Source: Nocardia amamiensis (GTDB taxonomy: Bacteria; Actinomycetota; Actinomycetes; Mycobacteriales; Mycobacteriaceae). Taken from it: a DNA stretch of 64,000 nt. The stretch spans positions 62,001-126,000 of the forward strand of contig NZ_JADLQX010000004.1 of the NCBI RefSeq assembly GCF_015477605.1, given 5' to 3'. The notes beneath the pieces were generated by a model that saw nothing but the letters and a program-made list of their open reading frames with translations, searched no databases and was not told the origin of the DNA. Within the stretch, counting starts at the first letter, position 1, and the number at the start of each line of letters is the position of its first letter. Shown here in pieces: positions 29,552-38,646 of this stretch. Made by a program: the position numbers and the translations under genes.

Positions 29552-30331
29552 CTACCGGAATGCGAGTGCGCCGAGCATGTCGGCGTGCCGGTAGCGCAGA
29601 TACTTCTCCACCGTCTCGGGGGCGACCGCGTCGGTGGCGGTCGCTATGGTCACCACGACGAACTCCTTCTGGCTGCCGTCCTTCCACTTGCCGGTCGCGT
29701 AACCGGAGATGTACGAGCCCGGCCGCAGGCTCAGGTCCGCGTCGCTGAATCGATCCTTCGCCGCGGCGGCCCGGCTCTCATCGGTCATGCCGAGGATGAA
29801 CTGGGTGAGCATCAGCGCGCCGCCCTCGGTGCGGAACACCAGTTCCGCCGCGTAGGTGCAGCCGAGACCGGCGAGCTTGCCCGCTTTGTCGATGTCGCCG
29901 CAATCGGGGTGGTCACGGCCGTCGACCCAGTCGGCGTGCAACTCGACGCGGTCGAACCGGAAGTCCCAGTTCCCGGCGTACTCGGAGTGGCTCAGCCTGC
30001 CGGACGACGGGCCGCTGGTTCGGGTGCTGGTGGCCGTGGTGGCACGGGTGGCCGAGTCGGCGGACGTGGCGACGGCTTGCGCGGCGCCACGCTCGCGCGG
30101 GACCACCGCCACAGCGATGCCGACCGCGACCAGGACGGCGACGATGCCGACGACCAGCCCGGCTATCCGGCCGGTACCGGATTTCGGGGGCGGCGGCAAG
30201 GGCGGCGCTTCCCACGCCGACAGCGGGTACTCGCTGGGTGGGGATGATTGCCCCCACCCATACTCCACACCGTCGGATTTCGAGTAATCGCCTGGCCCGC
30301 CGTCGAACCCCGGGCCCGAGGGATACGTCAT
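29552..30331 (-). CDS. Single-pass membrane protein, hypothetical
   Basis: 259 residues. A cytoplasmic Gly/Pro/Ser-rich N-terminal segment of about 50 residues is followed by one helix (about 55-78, 'AGLVVGIVAVLVAVGIAVAV'). The extracytoplasmic domain of about 180 residues contains a cysteine pair ('HPDCGDIDKAGKLAGLGC'). The architecture is common among actinobacterial envelope proteins of unknown function. GGAAGG lies eight bases before the ATG. The MMPL gene on the same strand ends 88 bases upstream. Confidence 0.8.
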   Translation of the reverse strand: MTYPSGPGFDGGPGDYSKSDGVEYGWGQSSPPSEYPLSAWEAPPLPPPPKSGTGRIAGLVVGIVAVLVAVGIAVAVVPRERGAAQAVATSADSATRATTATSTRTSGPSSGRLSHSEYAGNWDFRFDRVELHADWVDGRDHPDCGDIDKAGKLAGLGCTYAAELVFRTEGGALMLTQFILGMTDESRAAAAKDRFSDADLSLRPGSYISGYATGKWKDGSQKEFVVVTIATATDAVAPETVEKYLRYRHADMLGALAFR

Positions 30332-30419
30332 CGCGGTCGCCTTCCCGCATCCCCGAGCGGCCGTCCCACCCCGTGCGGGCTCCCCCGGTCTGCCCGACCG
30401 ACCCTACCCGATACGCGGA

Positions 30420-32630
30420 TCAGAGCCGGGCGGGCTGACGCCAATCCTGGGAGCCGGCAACCGGGGCCGCGGCCGGTCCCTCCTCGATGCCGAAACGGCG
30501 ATGCAGCTTGCGCAGTGGCCCGGGTGCGTACCAGTTCCAGTCGCCGAGCAACTCCATCGCCGCGGGCAGCAGGAATCCGCGCACCAGGGTCGCGTCAACC
30601 AGGACCGCCAGCGGAAGGCCGATCCCGAAGGCCTTCATGAACGTGATGTCCGACGCGAGGAAGCCGAGGAACACCAGCGAGATCAACACCGCCGCCGCCG
30701 TGACGATCCGTCCGATCCGCTCCAGCCCGGAGGTCACCGCCAGCGCGTTGGATCTGGTCCGCTGGTACTCCTCGCGGATGCGGGCCAGCAGGAACACCTG
30801 GTAGTCCATAGCCAGGCCGAACGCGACGCCGAACAGCATGACCGGAACCGTCGGCGGCAGGTCGCCGGTGACGGTGAACCCGAGCAAGCCGGACAGATGC
30901 CCGTCCTGGAAGATCCAGACCAGCGCCCCGAAGGTCGCGGTCAGGCTCAGCACGCTGAGCACCACCGCCAGCAGGGGCAGCACGACGCTTCCGGTGAGCA
31001 GGAACAGCACCGCCACCATGATCAGCACCACGAACACCAGCGCGGACGGCAGCGCGTAGACCACCGCGTCGATCGCGTCCGCGTTCGCCGCGGCCACGCC
31101 GCCGACCAGCACCGGCGACGCGGCGGGTGTCGCGCGCACGGTACTGGCGATCCGGTCCAGCGCACCGGGATCAGTGGTGTCCGGAATCACCGTGAGATAG
31201 GCGGCGTTCGGCGCGCGGAAGCGGTCGTTGGCCGGGGTGGGCGGGGCGAGCAGACCGCCGTGGCTGTAGCTGCCGGTGGCGGTGTCGACCCGGCGGACGT
31301 TCTCGATCTCCGACAGTTCCCTGGCGTAGGCGTCCAATCCCGCCGCGTTGTAGGCGGTCTCGGGCAGCACCGCGAACAGGCCGTTCTGCTCGGTGGCGGA
31401 GAAGTCGCGCTGGATGGTCTCGGTGACCTGGCGGTTGTTCATCGACTCCGGCAGCGAGCGTTCGTCCGGGAAGCCGAGTTTCACGCCGAGGAAAGGCGCG
31501 CCCAGTACCAGCAGCAAGGCGGTCACCGCGAGCCCGATGGGTATCGGCCGCATCATCACGAACCGGGCCAGCCGATGCCAGGCGCCCTCGCCCGGCGCAG
31601 GCCGGGCGGCGCGCAGGAACCACCACAGCTGACCGTTGTCGATCTTGGTGCCGAGCAGGAACAGGATCGCGGGCAGCACGGTCAGCGAGACCACCGCGGC
31701 GATCACCGCCACGGCCAGGCCCGCGTACCCCATCGACCGCACGGCCAGCAGCGGGAAGAACAACAGGCCCGACAGCGCCACCGCGACGGTCACGGCCGAG
31801 AATGCGACGGTGCGACCGGCCGAGCGCATGGTCGCCACCACCGCGGCCGCGGGCTGCTTTCCGGCGACCAGCTCGTCGCGATAGCGGCTGATGATCAACA
31901 GGCTGTAGTCGATGGCGAGGCCGAGACCGAGCAGGGTGGCGACGTTGGTCGCGGTCGCCGCGAGATCGGTGACGCTCGCGATCAGCCACAGCGCGCCCAT
32001 CGTGATCATCACCGTGATCATGGCAATGACCAGCGGCAGGCTGGCCGCGACCAAGCCGCCGAAGACCAGCAGCAGCGCGACCAGCGTGATCGGGAAGGCG
32101 ATCGATTCGCCGAGCACGACGTCTTTCTCGCTCTGTTTCACCGTCTCGTGCAGCAGCATCGCGTACCCGCCGACCCGCACCTCCAGCGGACCGTGCGTGC
32201 CGCCGAACCGCTCGGCGAGATCGCCGACTCGTTTGTCGACCTCGGACTCCTCGCCGAGGATGCTGGCCACGATCAGGCCTTTGGCGCCGTCGGTGCTGCG
32301 CAGCGCGGGCGACTTCTCGGTCCAGTAGGAGGCGACGCCCGCGACACCGGACTCCGACTTCAGCTCGGCGACCAGCTCGGTCGCCGCGGTGACCGCGGCG
32401 GCGTCGTCCACCGACCCGGGAGTCTGCACCAGCAGCACGAGATTCGGAGTGGCCTGGCCGAAGGTGTCCCGCAGCACCGCGGCCGCGCGGCTGGATTCGC
32501 TGTCGGGATCGGTGTACCCGCCGCCCTGCACTTTGTCGAACAGCGTCGCGCTCAGCGTGCCCATCGCCAGCGCGAGCACGGCGAACACCGCCAGGATCCA
32601 TCGGCTGCGCCGCCTGGTCAGTTCGAACAC
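30420..32630 (-). CDS. MMPL/RND-family membrane transporter
   Basis: 736 residues. There are two halves, each with one membrane helix, a periplasmic loop domain and five further helices. The conserved 'LGLAIDYSLLIISRYR' in helix 4 and 'FGLAMDYQVFLLARIREE' in helix 10 carry the proton-relay Asp-Tyr pairs. MMPL proteins export lipids or small molecules. This one is shorter than MmpL3 and resembles actinobacterial 'drug exporter' MMPLs; the substrate is unknown. GTG start with AGGGG eight bases upstream. Confidence 0.95.
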   Translation of the reverse strand: MFELTRRRSRWILAVFAVLALAMGTLSATLFDKVQGGGYTDPDSESSRAAAVLRDTFGQATPNLVLLVQTPGSVDDAAAVTAATELVAELKSESGVAGVASYWTEKSPALRSTDGAKGLIVASILGEESEVDKRVGDLAERFGGTHGPLEVRVGGYAMLLHETVKQSEKDVVLGESIAFPITLVALLLVFGGLVAASLPLVIAMITVMITMGALWLIASVTDLAATATNVATLLGLGLAIDYSLLIISRYRDELVAGKQPAAAVVATMRSAGRTVAFSAVTVAVALSGLLFFPLLAVRSMGYAGLAVAVIAAVVSLTVLPAILFLLGTKIDNGQLWWFLRAARPAPGEGAWHRLARFVMMRPIPIGLAVTALLLVLGAPFLGVKLGFPDERSLPESMNNRQVTETIQRDFSATEQNGLFAVLPETAYNAAGLDAYARELSEIENVRRVDTATGSYSHGGLLAPPTPANDRFRAPNAAYLTVIPDTTDPGALDRIASTVRATPAASPVLVGGVAAANADAIDAVVYALPSALVFVVLIMVAVLFLLTGSVVLPLLAVVLSVLSLTATFGALVWIFQDGHLSGLLGFTVTGDLPPTVPVMLFGVAFGLAMDYQVFLLARIREEYQRTRSNALAVTSGLERIGRIVTAAAVLISLVFLGFLASDITFMKAFGIGLPLAVLVDATLVRGFLLPAAMELLGDWNWYAPGPLRKLHRRFGIEEGPAAAPVAGSQDWRQPARL

Positions 32631-33243
32631 TGCCTATACCCCTAACTCGTTCCGGCCGGGCCGCTTTCGTCCTCGGACTGCCACGGTGTCGCCGGTTGTG
32701 CTGCCTGCCCGGTACGCCATCGCGGCGCACCGGCACGCCGGTCATTCGCCGCCGAACCTCGACACCGGGGCCGGATGCGTGCGCCAGCGCCCCGGAATCC
32801 TAACAACGCGGGCGAAACTCTGGTGGGCGAGAACACATTCCGTGCGCGACCAGCGCTCGGGCCTGGCCCTGTGCGCCTGGCGGCCGAGATCCTGCGCCGC
32901 CGCGCGCAGGGACGGTTGCCCTGACACCGCCGCTTTTCTGACGTACACATCGACTGTCCGCGAAGCGCGTGGTACCGCCCCCAGGAGCAGAGTTCGCTGC
33001 GCCGTTGTTCCGAACATCTCGACAGCAGCTGCGCCGTGGCCTCGGGTAACCGGCCCCGGGCCGTGTCCGTACCGCGGTATTCGCGAAGAGTTCATCTGGA
33101 ATGCGCCCGGCTTCGGCATGGCGGCATGGGCCGACGGCGATGTCGCCGTCGAGGCGAGCCGGGCTACTAGGCTCCGACCAATCGAGGACCGAACGAACGA
33201 AAGGCACAGACGATGCACGCAGGCGCACCCCCGCGGACGTAGC
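32631..33243. other. 613-base divergent intergenic region with no recognised gene
   Basis: It lies between the MMPL gene and the lycopene-cyclase-like gene. Frames on both strands are open but Arg/Pro-rich, as in GC-rich noncoding sequence. TAGGCT near 33168 could be a -10 for the cyclase gene. No hairpin or repeat stands out. Confidence 0.45.
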
Positions 33244-34356
33244 GTGACGCCGGATCTGATCGTCTGTGGTCTGGGCCCGGCCGGACGGGCCCTTGCGCAC
33301 CGCGCTACGGCGCGCGGGCTCACGGTCATCGCTCTGGACCCCGCGCCGGAACGCAGGTGGACGGCCACGTATGCGGCATGGGCCGATGAACTGCCGCATT
33401 GGCTGGCGCCGGAGGCGATTGCCGCGACAGTGGCCCGGCCGATGGCATGGGGAACTCGGGCGCATCAGCTCGACCGCAGCTACGTAGTGCTGGACACCGC
33501 GCGTTTGCAGACGTCGTTGTCCTTGTCCGGCGCACGGATCATCGCCGACCGCGCGGTCGAGATCTCTCCCGAGCGGGTGACTCTCGCCTCGGGCCGGTCA
33601 CTCGCGGCGGCCAGAGTCGTGGACGCCCGCGGCCTCACCCGTTCCGCCGCGCGGGCCGAGCAGACCGCCTATGGCGTGATCGTGGACGCCGAGCGCTGCG
33701 CGGGCCTCGACCCGCTGTTCATGGACTGGCGCGCCGATAACGGCGCGGCGGCAGGCGAGATGCGCTCGTTCCTCTACGCCGTCCCGCTGGACGACGAGCG
33801 GATGCTGCTGGAGGAGACCTGCCTGGCCGGTCGTCCCGCCCTCGCGGGTTCGCGGCTGCGCATGCGCCTGCACCACCGGCTGGGTGCCAGGGGCATCCCG
33901 CTCACTGGTGCGGAACCCGTCGAGCATGTCCGATTCCCTGTGCAGGGCGGGCGTCCGGGCCCGCACACGTTCGGCGCGGCGGGAGGGTTCCTGCATCCGG
34001 CGACCGGATACAGCGTCGCCGCCGCGCTGGCCGCGGCCGATGCCATGGCGGCCGGTCAGGACGTATGGCCGGCGGCCGCGCGGGTCGTCCACCATCTTCG
34101 CGGAGCGGGACTGCGGGCGTTGCTGGCCATGCCCCCCGCTGATCTCCCGGTGTTCTTCGACACGTTCTTCGAGCTGCCCCCGGCGGCGCAACGCGCGTAT
34201 CTATCCGGCCGCACCGACTTGACGGGCACGGTCAATGCGATGCGCACCCTCTTCGCGGCGTTGCCGTGGCGGCTGCGTCGGCGTGTCGCGGCCGCGACAC
34301 TCGGGATTCCGGTTCCGTCGCGCGGTCGCCCGGGTTCGGCCATGATGGAGGCATGA
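33244..34356 (+). CDS. Lycopene cyclase-like FAD-dependent protein (CrtY type)
   Basis: 370 residues. It has an N-terminal FAD-binding motif 'DLIVCGLGPAGRALAHRATA', then 'PERRWTATYAAWADELPHWL', the 'YVVLDTARLQTSLS' segment, 'DARGLTRSAARAEQTAYGV' and 'FMDWRADN', a pattern of CrtY/CrtL lycopene cyclases. 'FGAAGGFLHPATGYSVAAAL' is the conserved C-terminal flavin contact. No other carotenoid genes are in the window. The GTG start has no strong ribosome site. Its stop overlaps the ku start (ATGA). Confidence 0.8.
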   Translation: MTPDLIVCGLGPAGRALAHRATARGLTVIALDPAPERRWTATYAAWADELPHWLAPEAIAATVARPMAWGTRAHQLDRSYVVLDTARLQTSLSLSGARIIADRAVEISPERVTLASGRSLAAARVVDARGLTRSAARAEQTAYGVIVDAERCAGLDPLFMDWRADNGAAAGEMRSFLYAVPLDDERMLLEETCLAGRPALAGSRLRMRLHHRLGARGIPLTGAEPVEHVRFPVQGGRPGPHTFGAAGGFLHPATGYSVAAALAAADAMAAGQDVWPAAARVVHHLRGAGLRALLAMPPADLPVFFDTFFELPPAAQRAYLSGRTDLTGTVNAMRTLFAALPWRLRRRVAAATLGIPVPSRGRPGSAMMEA

Positions 34357-35315
34357 GATCGATCTGGAAAGGCTCGATCGCATTCGGGCTGGTGAACGTC
34401 CCGGTGAAGGTGTACACCGCCACCGAGGACCACGACATCCGGTTCCATCAGGTCCATGCCAAGGATGGAGGCCGGATCAAATACGACCGCGTATGCACCG
34501 TGTGCGGTCAGTCCATCCCGTTCACCGATATCGATAAGGCCTATGAGTCTCCGGATGGAGACAAGGTCGTGCTGACCGACGAGGACTTCGCGAAACTGCC
34601 CGTGGCGGAGAAGCACGAGATCCCGGTGCTGCAGTTCGTGCCGTCCGACCAGATCGACCCGATCCTGTTCGACAAGAGCTACTACCTGGAACCGGATTCC
34701 AGCACACCCAAGGCGTATGTGCTGCTCGCGACGACACTCGAGGAGATCGAGCGCACCGCGCTGGTGTACTTCACGCTGCGCCAGAAGACCAGGCTCGCCG
34801 CACTGCGCGTGCGCGACGGCGTGCTGGTGCTGCAGACCCTGCTGTGGCCGGACGAGGTGCGCTCGGTGGACTTCGAATCGCTCGACGGTGTCGCGGAACC
34901 GAAGCAGCAAGAGATCAAGATGGCCGAGACGCTGGTCGAGACCATGTCCGACGACTTCGATCCGGACCAGTTCACCGACGAATACCAGATCGAGCTCAAA
35001 CGCCTGCTGGACGAGGCGATCGCCAGCGGCACCGGGAAGGTGCCCGAGCAGCCGGAGATGGTGCCGACCGGGATGGACGCCGAGGTGGTCGACCTGGTGG
35101 CCGCGCTGCAGCGCAGCCTGGAGGCCAGCGGACGCCGGACGGCCGGCGGCGACGGTGCGGCGAAGACCGAACCGAAGAAGGCGGCGAAGAAGACGGCGGC
35201 CAAGAGTTCCGGGGCAAAGAGCGCCGCCTCGAAGAGCGGGGCGTCGAAGAGCACAGCGAAGAAGGCGCCCGCGAAGAAGACCGCCAAGAAGACCGCCGCC
35301 CGCAAAGGCGCCTGA
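34353..35315 (+). CDS. ku: Non-homologous end-joining protein Ku
   Basis: 320 residues forming the bacterial Ku core (about 1-255: 'RSIWKGSIAFGLVNVPVKVY', 'YDRVCTVCGQSIPF', 'YYLEPD'). A Lys/Ala-rich tail of about 60 residues ('KKAPAKKTAKKTAARKGA') is like the DNA-binding extensions of mycobacterial and Streptomyces Ku. It forms homodimers that bind double-strand ends and recruit LigD, which is not in the window. The ATG is preceded by GGAGGC and overlaps the stop of the cyclase gene by four bases. Confidence 0.97.
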   Translation: MRSIWKGSIAFGLVNVPVKVYTATEDHDIRFHQVHAKDGGRIKYDRVCTVCGQSIPFTDIDKAYESPDGDKVVLTDEDFAKLPVAEKHEIPVLQFVPSDQIDPILFDKSYYLEPDSSTPKAYVLLATTLEEIERTALVYFTLRQKTRLAALRVRDGVLVLQTLLWPDEVRSVDFESLDGVAEPKQQEIKMAETLVETMSDDFDPDQFTDEYQIELKRLLDEAIASGTGKVPEQPEMVPTGMDAEVVDLVAALQRSLEASGRRTAGGDGAAKTEPKKAAKKTAAKSSGAKSAASKSGASKSTAKKAPAKKTAKKTAARKGA

Positions 35316-35355
35316 TCTTCGCCGGTTGCGTTCGGTGAGCGGCCGGACCCCGGGG

Positions 35356-35967
35356 TCAGCCCTGGGCCGCGCGTTTCCGGCCGTCCTCGAAGAATTGCAG
35401 CAGCGCGGCCACGGTGTTCACCTTGTCGCGTGGACGCAGCGCGCCGAACGGCGCGTTCCAGAAATCGCCGCTGCGCGGGCTCCACGGTCCGACATAGGCG
35501 TACGGTCCCGGATGCGCGTCGTCGCCCGGCGAGACGCCGTAGTTCACCTCGTCCAGTGTGCTCGCCAGATCGAAATGCTCGGGCCACAGCACCGGAGTCA
35601 CATCGGGTGCCAGGCAGCGTAACGCCCTGTCCCCCACCGCGAACCACTCCTCGATCAGCCCCGCTGCCGACGCGTCCAGCTCGATCGCGGCGTCGAGATC
35701 GACACCGGTGGTGTCCGAATAGGAACCCTCCGGCGCTCCCGGTTCGAAGCCGGCCACACGCGCCACGTCGCGGTAGGTGCCCTCCAACCGGATCCGCCCC
35801 TCGGGCCACACCAACTCGGCGCCGACAACCGAGAACGGCCACCGCACACCCCCGAATCCCCCGTGCACGGCACGTAGCCGGATAGTGCCGAACTCCCGGT
35901 ATTGCGGCCCCGCTATCAGCAACTCCGCCGTCGCGTGCAGTGCCTGTCTCGACCGCAGATACGTCAT
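35356..35967 (-). CDS. Hypothetical protein
   Basis: 203 residues, soluble, family not recognised. It is rich in aromatic residues and Asp/Glu ('YAYVGPWSPRSGDFWNAPFG', 'FDLASTLDEVNYGVSPGDDA'). The ATG at 35967 was chosen because GGGAG lies eight bases upstream; the frame is open 15 codons further. Convergent with ku across 40 bases containing the palindrome GACCCCGGGGTC. Confidence 0.75.
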   Translation of the reverse strand: MTYLRSRQALHATAELLIAGPQYREFGTIRLRAVHGGFGGVRWPFSVVGAELVWPEGRIRLEGTYRDVARVAGFEPGAPEGSYSDTTGVDLDAAIELDASAAGLIEEWFAVGDRALRCLAPDVTPVLWPEHFDLASTLDEVNYGVSPGDDAHPGPYAYVGPWSPRSGDFWNAPFGALRPRDKVNTVAALLQFFEDGRKRAAQG

Positions 35968-36083
35968 CTCGTCCACTCCCGCATCATGTCCACTTCCGCC
36001 GCCGGACCGCACGGGTTTCGCCGGATGTCCGCGCCTGGCCGGAGCGTGCGAGCCGGGGACCGCGCCGATCGCCTATCCCGGCC

Positions 36084-36275
36084 TCACCCGACGCTGCCCG
36101 CGGCCCTCCCGGACACGATGGGCTTGGACGTGGGCGCCGGTCGCGGAGCGACGCTGACGGGCTGGTAGCGGCGCCCGGTGATCGGTTCGGGCCGATACCG
36201 CACTGCCGGGTCCGGCATGACCGAGCGGTCGAGCGCACAGGCGACCAGGATGACCGGGCCGGACCAAGTGACCAT
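36084..36275 (-). CDS. Possible small protein, 63 residues
   Basis: It starts 23 bases after the DUF3467 gene on the same strand, with AGGAG nine bases before its ATG. The sequence begins 'MVTWSGPVILVACALDRSVM' and ends in a Pro/Arg/Ser-rich part. Family not recognised. The ribosome site and operon position favour a real gene; composition alone does not decide. Confidence 0.4.
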   Translation of the reverse strand: MVTWSGPVILVACALDRSVMPDPAVRYRPEPITGRRYQPVSVAPRPAPTSKPIVSGRAAGSVG

Positions 36276-36298
36276 CGCGGGTTACTCCTGACGTGTAA

Positions 36299-36637
36299 TC
36301 AGTTCGACGGTTCGTCGCCGAGGTGGGTGATGTGCCCGAACTGGCGCTCGTAGTTGCTCATCGCATCGTTGAGCGTCTGCATCAACCGGAAGATCAACGC
36401 GGGCGGGAACTTCACCCGGGATACGACCTGCACGGGCTGCCGCATCACCGGCCCGTCGCCTTTGACCGAACCGGGTTCGGCCGGGAGGTAGACCAAGAAG
36501 TCCACGGTGAAATCAGTTCGGTTGTACCAGCAGGTGAATCCATTCGCATATACCCCGGCGCTCAGCGCCTCGGGCACCACCACTTCGACATCGACCTCCG
36601 GCTCCTCCGCCGGGGGAGGCGGGGTCTGATCACTCAT
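36299..36637 (-). CDS. DUF3467 family protein
   Basis: 112 residues, acidic at the N terminus ('EEPEVDVEVVVPE'). The family signature 'VSRVKFPPALIFRLMQTLND' is followed by 'NYERQFGHI' at the C terminus. Function unknown. It lies 96 bases downstream of the coiled-coil gene and upstream of a possible 63-residue ORF. ATG 36637 fits AGGTGG six bases before it; the GTG two codons earlier is an alternative. Confidence 0.75.
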   Translation of the reverse strand: MSDQTPPPPAEEPEVDVEVVVPEALSAGVYANGFTCWYNRTDFTVDFLVYLPAEPGSVKGDGPVMRQPVQVVSRVKFPPALIFRLMQTLNDAMSNYERQFGHITHLGDEPSN

Positions 36638-36733
36638 CGCCACCCACCTCTCCCGGACCGGCGAACCGAACGCACCGGGTTTCCGGCGCGCCGGTTCGTC
36701 GGCGCCGTATTCACTCGGTATCCGCTCGACCGG

Positions 36734-37258
36734 TCAGCGACCCTGCATCTGGCGGGCCTGCTGGCGGATCTGATGCAGCTGCATCTCCCACTGGTTGGAC
36801 CTATCCTGAGCCCGGCTGGCCTGGTCCTCGGCCTGCTGCGCCAGCTGTGTGGCCTGATCGGCCTGATCGGCCGCGGAGACCGCGCGCTGCTGAGACTGAT
36901 TGGCCTCCCCTTGGGCCTGCTGGGCGTGGTTCTGGGCCCGGTCGGCCTCGCTTTGGGCCTGCTGGGCTTGGTTGCCCGCCTGAATAGCCTGCTGCTTGGC
37001 CTGCTGGGCTTGCTGGTTGGCCTGGCTGGCGTCCTGCTGCGCGATCTGCGCCTGATGCTGCACCTGACGAGCCTGCGCCTGGGCTTGCCGCGCCAATCCA
37101 CTGGCTTGCATCGCATACTGCCGGGCGCTCTGCGCCTCCTGCCGCGCCTCGTCCAACCGCATCCGCAGCAACTCCACCTCCCCGCGGATGTCCGCCATCT
37201 CCTCACGCCGGCCCTCCGACATCGTCCTGCCTTCGGTAGCCATGTCCTGTGCTGCCAT
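36734..37258 (-). CDS. Gln/Ala-rich coiled-coil protein
   Basis: 174 residues. After about 20 residues comes one long helix built from heptad-like Gln/Ala repeats ('QQAQQAKQQAIQAGNQAQQA', 'ADQATQLAQQAEDQASRAQ'), which should form an extended coiled coil. No signal peptide or membrane segment. GGGAG lies seven bases before the ATG at 37258. The DNA is correspondingly repetitive. It is the first gene of a possible unit with the DUF3467 gene. A structural or scaffold role is only a guess. Confidence 0.8.
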   Translation of the reverse strand: MAAQDMATEGRTMSEGRREEMADIRGEVELLRMRLDEARQEAQSARQYAMQASGLARQAQAQARQVQHQAQIAQQDASQANQQAQQAKQQAIQAGNQAQQAQSEADRAQNHAQQAQGEANQSQQRAVSAADQADQATQLAQQAEDQASRAQDRSNQWEMQLHQIRQQARQMQGR

Positions 37259-37471
37259 TACCGAACTCCCTTCCAGGAAAGTAGTGGATTGCGACTGGGA
37301 CGAACTCGCGTGACCGGACTCATTCTCACACCCACCGCCATGATCGATAGCAACTTTGCAGCAACCATCAGGAAACACTGCCGTAACGCGATCACCGGCC
37401 AAGTCGGCGGCATCGCCCGCAACAAACCGATCTGAGCGACCCATCAGCGAACAGCCGGACGAGCCGCTGAA

Positions 37472-37903
37472 CTATCCGGCGGTCATCGTGCATACCGTGA
37501 GGCGCACAGTGGCGGGGCGCGGCACGGCGCTGCCGAGATCGGGGAAGGGCGGTGCGCTGGGACCGAGGAACTCGATGGCCCGGCGTTCGGCATCAGCCCG
37601 GGTGATCGCCCACGCCCAACCGTGGCGACCATCGGCGCCACGGACGACCGAGCCGCAGGCGTTCCAGAACTGCACCACCGTCCGGCAGTCGCTTACACCG
37701 CACTGCGAGCGGGCAGCGGTCTCGGCTGCGGCGGCGGCCGAGAAGTTGACCGCGGACCCGATCGCGCCGGTGCTCGACGAAAGCGCAATCGCGCCGTGGT
37801 AAGCCCCGGCGGCGCGCGCCTGCCCCGCAGGACTGCCAACGATGGCGCAGGTAGCGGCAGACACCACCGCTAGACCAAGGGCAGCCTTGTGCGGCACCGA
37901 CAT
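37472..37903 (-). CDS. Secreted DUF4189 protein (copy 1)
   Basis: 143 residues with a Sec signal peptide (about 8-30, 'LGLAVVSAATCAIVGSPAGQARA'). A DUF4189 domain follows, with paired cysteines ('SQCGVSDCRTVVQFWNACGS') and 'HGWAWAITRADAERRAIEFL'. GGAGG five bases before the ATG at 37903 fixes the start. A second DUF4189 gene lies 317 bases upstream on the same strand. Function unknown; such small Cys-rich domains are found in secreted actinobacterial proteins. Confidence 0.85.
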   Translation of the reverse strand: MSVPHKAALGLAVVSAATCAIVGSPAGQARAAGAYHGAIALSSSTGAIGSAVNFSAAAAAETAARSQCGVSDCRTVVQFWNACGSVVRGADGRHGWAWAITRADAERRAIEFLGPSAPPFPDLGSAVPRPATVRLTVCTMTAG

Positions 37904-38002
37904 ACGATCCTCCCCGTCTCCGACAGATTCAGGGCTCAGATCATCGTCCCGCTCACTTGCCATGTCCAACACCAGGACTTCCCACGCTGTGCGGTAGGGA
38001 TC

Positions 38003-38130
38003 AACGCCACCGCGCCACCGCGGTCGATGTTCTCGGTCGGGCCCACGACCAGCACTCCGTCGATCCAGGCCAACCCTCCAGCGCCGCGCCGACCAGCGTG
38101 TGCTCATGGGCCACAACGGCTTCCATGCCG
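38003..38130 (-). pseudogene. Decayed fragment of sufS
   Basis: About 128 bases align with 39993-40121 inside the intact sufS gene, same orientation and 1.99 kb apart, with roughly 90% identity by eye. A one-base deletion (CCAACCCTCC against CCAACCCCTCC) breaks the frame. It corresponds to SufS residues about 304-346. No start, stop or other part of SufS accompanies it. Confidence 0.85.
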
Positions 38131-38173
38131 AGCGGCTTTCACGAGAAGGTGAACCCAGGTCGACCGACGCGAA

Positions 38174-38204
38174 CGGGCCCGGACCCCTCAGGGATCCGGG
38201 CCCG
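38174..38204 (-). terminator. Hairpin after DUF4189 copy 2
   Basis: CGGGCCCGGA and TCCGGGCCCG form a perfect 10-bp stem around an 11-base loop that can itself pair CCC/GGG. It begins 17 bases past the stop codon at 38221 on the minus strand. No U-tract. Confidence 0.65.
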
Positions 38205-38220
38205 GAATCTCACCGTCGAA

Positions 38221-38646
38221 TCAGCGGGCGTTGCTCGTGCAGACGACCTCGACGATCTTCGCGCCGCTCAGGCTGGCGGAGCCGACGTTGGCCAGCTGCG
38301 CCGTCGGGGTGATCTCCGCGAGCTTCTGATAGGCGGCACGCTCGGCCTCGGCCCGGTTCGGACCGGACGCCGCGGCCACACCCTCGTTGCTCTCGGCCAG
38401 CGCACCGCAGCCGTTCGCCCACGAGGTCAGCACTTCGCAGTCGGCGGCACCACAGTTGGCGAGCGCCGCGGCCCTTGCCTCGTCGAAACCCGCCTCATCA
38501 GTGCTCACCCCGTACGTCCAAGAGCCGCCGCTCATCGCGATCGCCGCGTACAAGCCCGCCGCGTTCGCCGACCCCGCGCCCAACACCGACCCCACCGCAA
38601 GGCTGCTCGCCGCGACGGCAAAGCCGACCTTACCCATCAATCTCAT
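38221..38646 (-). CDS. Secreted DUF4189 protein (copy 2)
   Basis: 141 residues. Signal peptide about 1-29 ('VGFAVAASSLAVGSVLGAGS', ending in ANA). The DUF4189 domain has Cys pairs in 'ANCGAADCEVLTSWANGCG' and a last cysteine near the C terminus ('IVEVVCTSN'). It is paralogous to the gene at 37472. No strong ribosome site is visible before ATG 38646; ATG 38637 is possible. Confidence 0.85.
   Translation of the reverse strand: MRLMGKVGFAVAASSLAVGSVLGAGSANAAGLYAAIAMSGGSWTYGVSTDEAGFDEARAAALANCGAADCEVLTSWANGCGALAESNEGVAAASGPNRAEAERAAYQKLAEITPTAQLANVGSASLSGAKIVEVVCTSNAR

Noticed and set aside
30501..32645. 714-residue plus-strand open frame opposite the MMPL gene
   Set aside because: Composition is Gln/Arg/His/Gly-rich without motifs, typical of antisense frames over membrane-protein genes.
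36323..37435. 370-residue Leu/Gly-rich plus-strand frame resembling a membrane protein
   Set aside because: It is the antisense of the Gln/Ala coiled-coil and DUF3467 genes, which have proper starts and ribosome sites.
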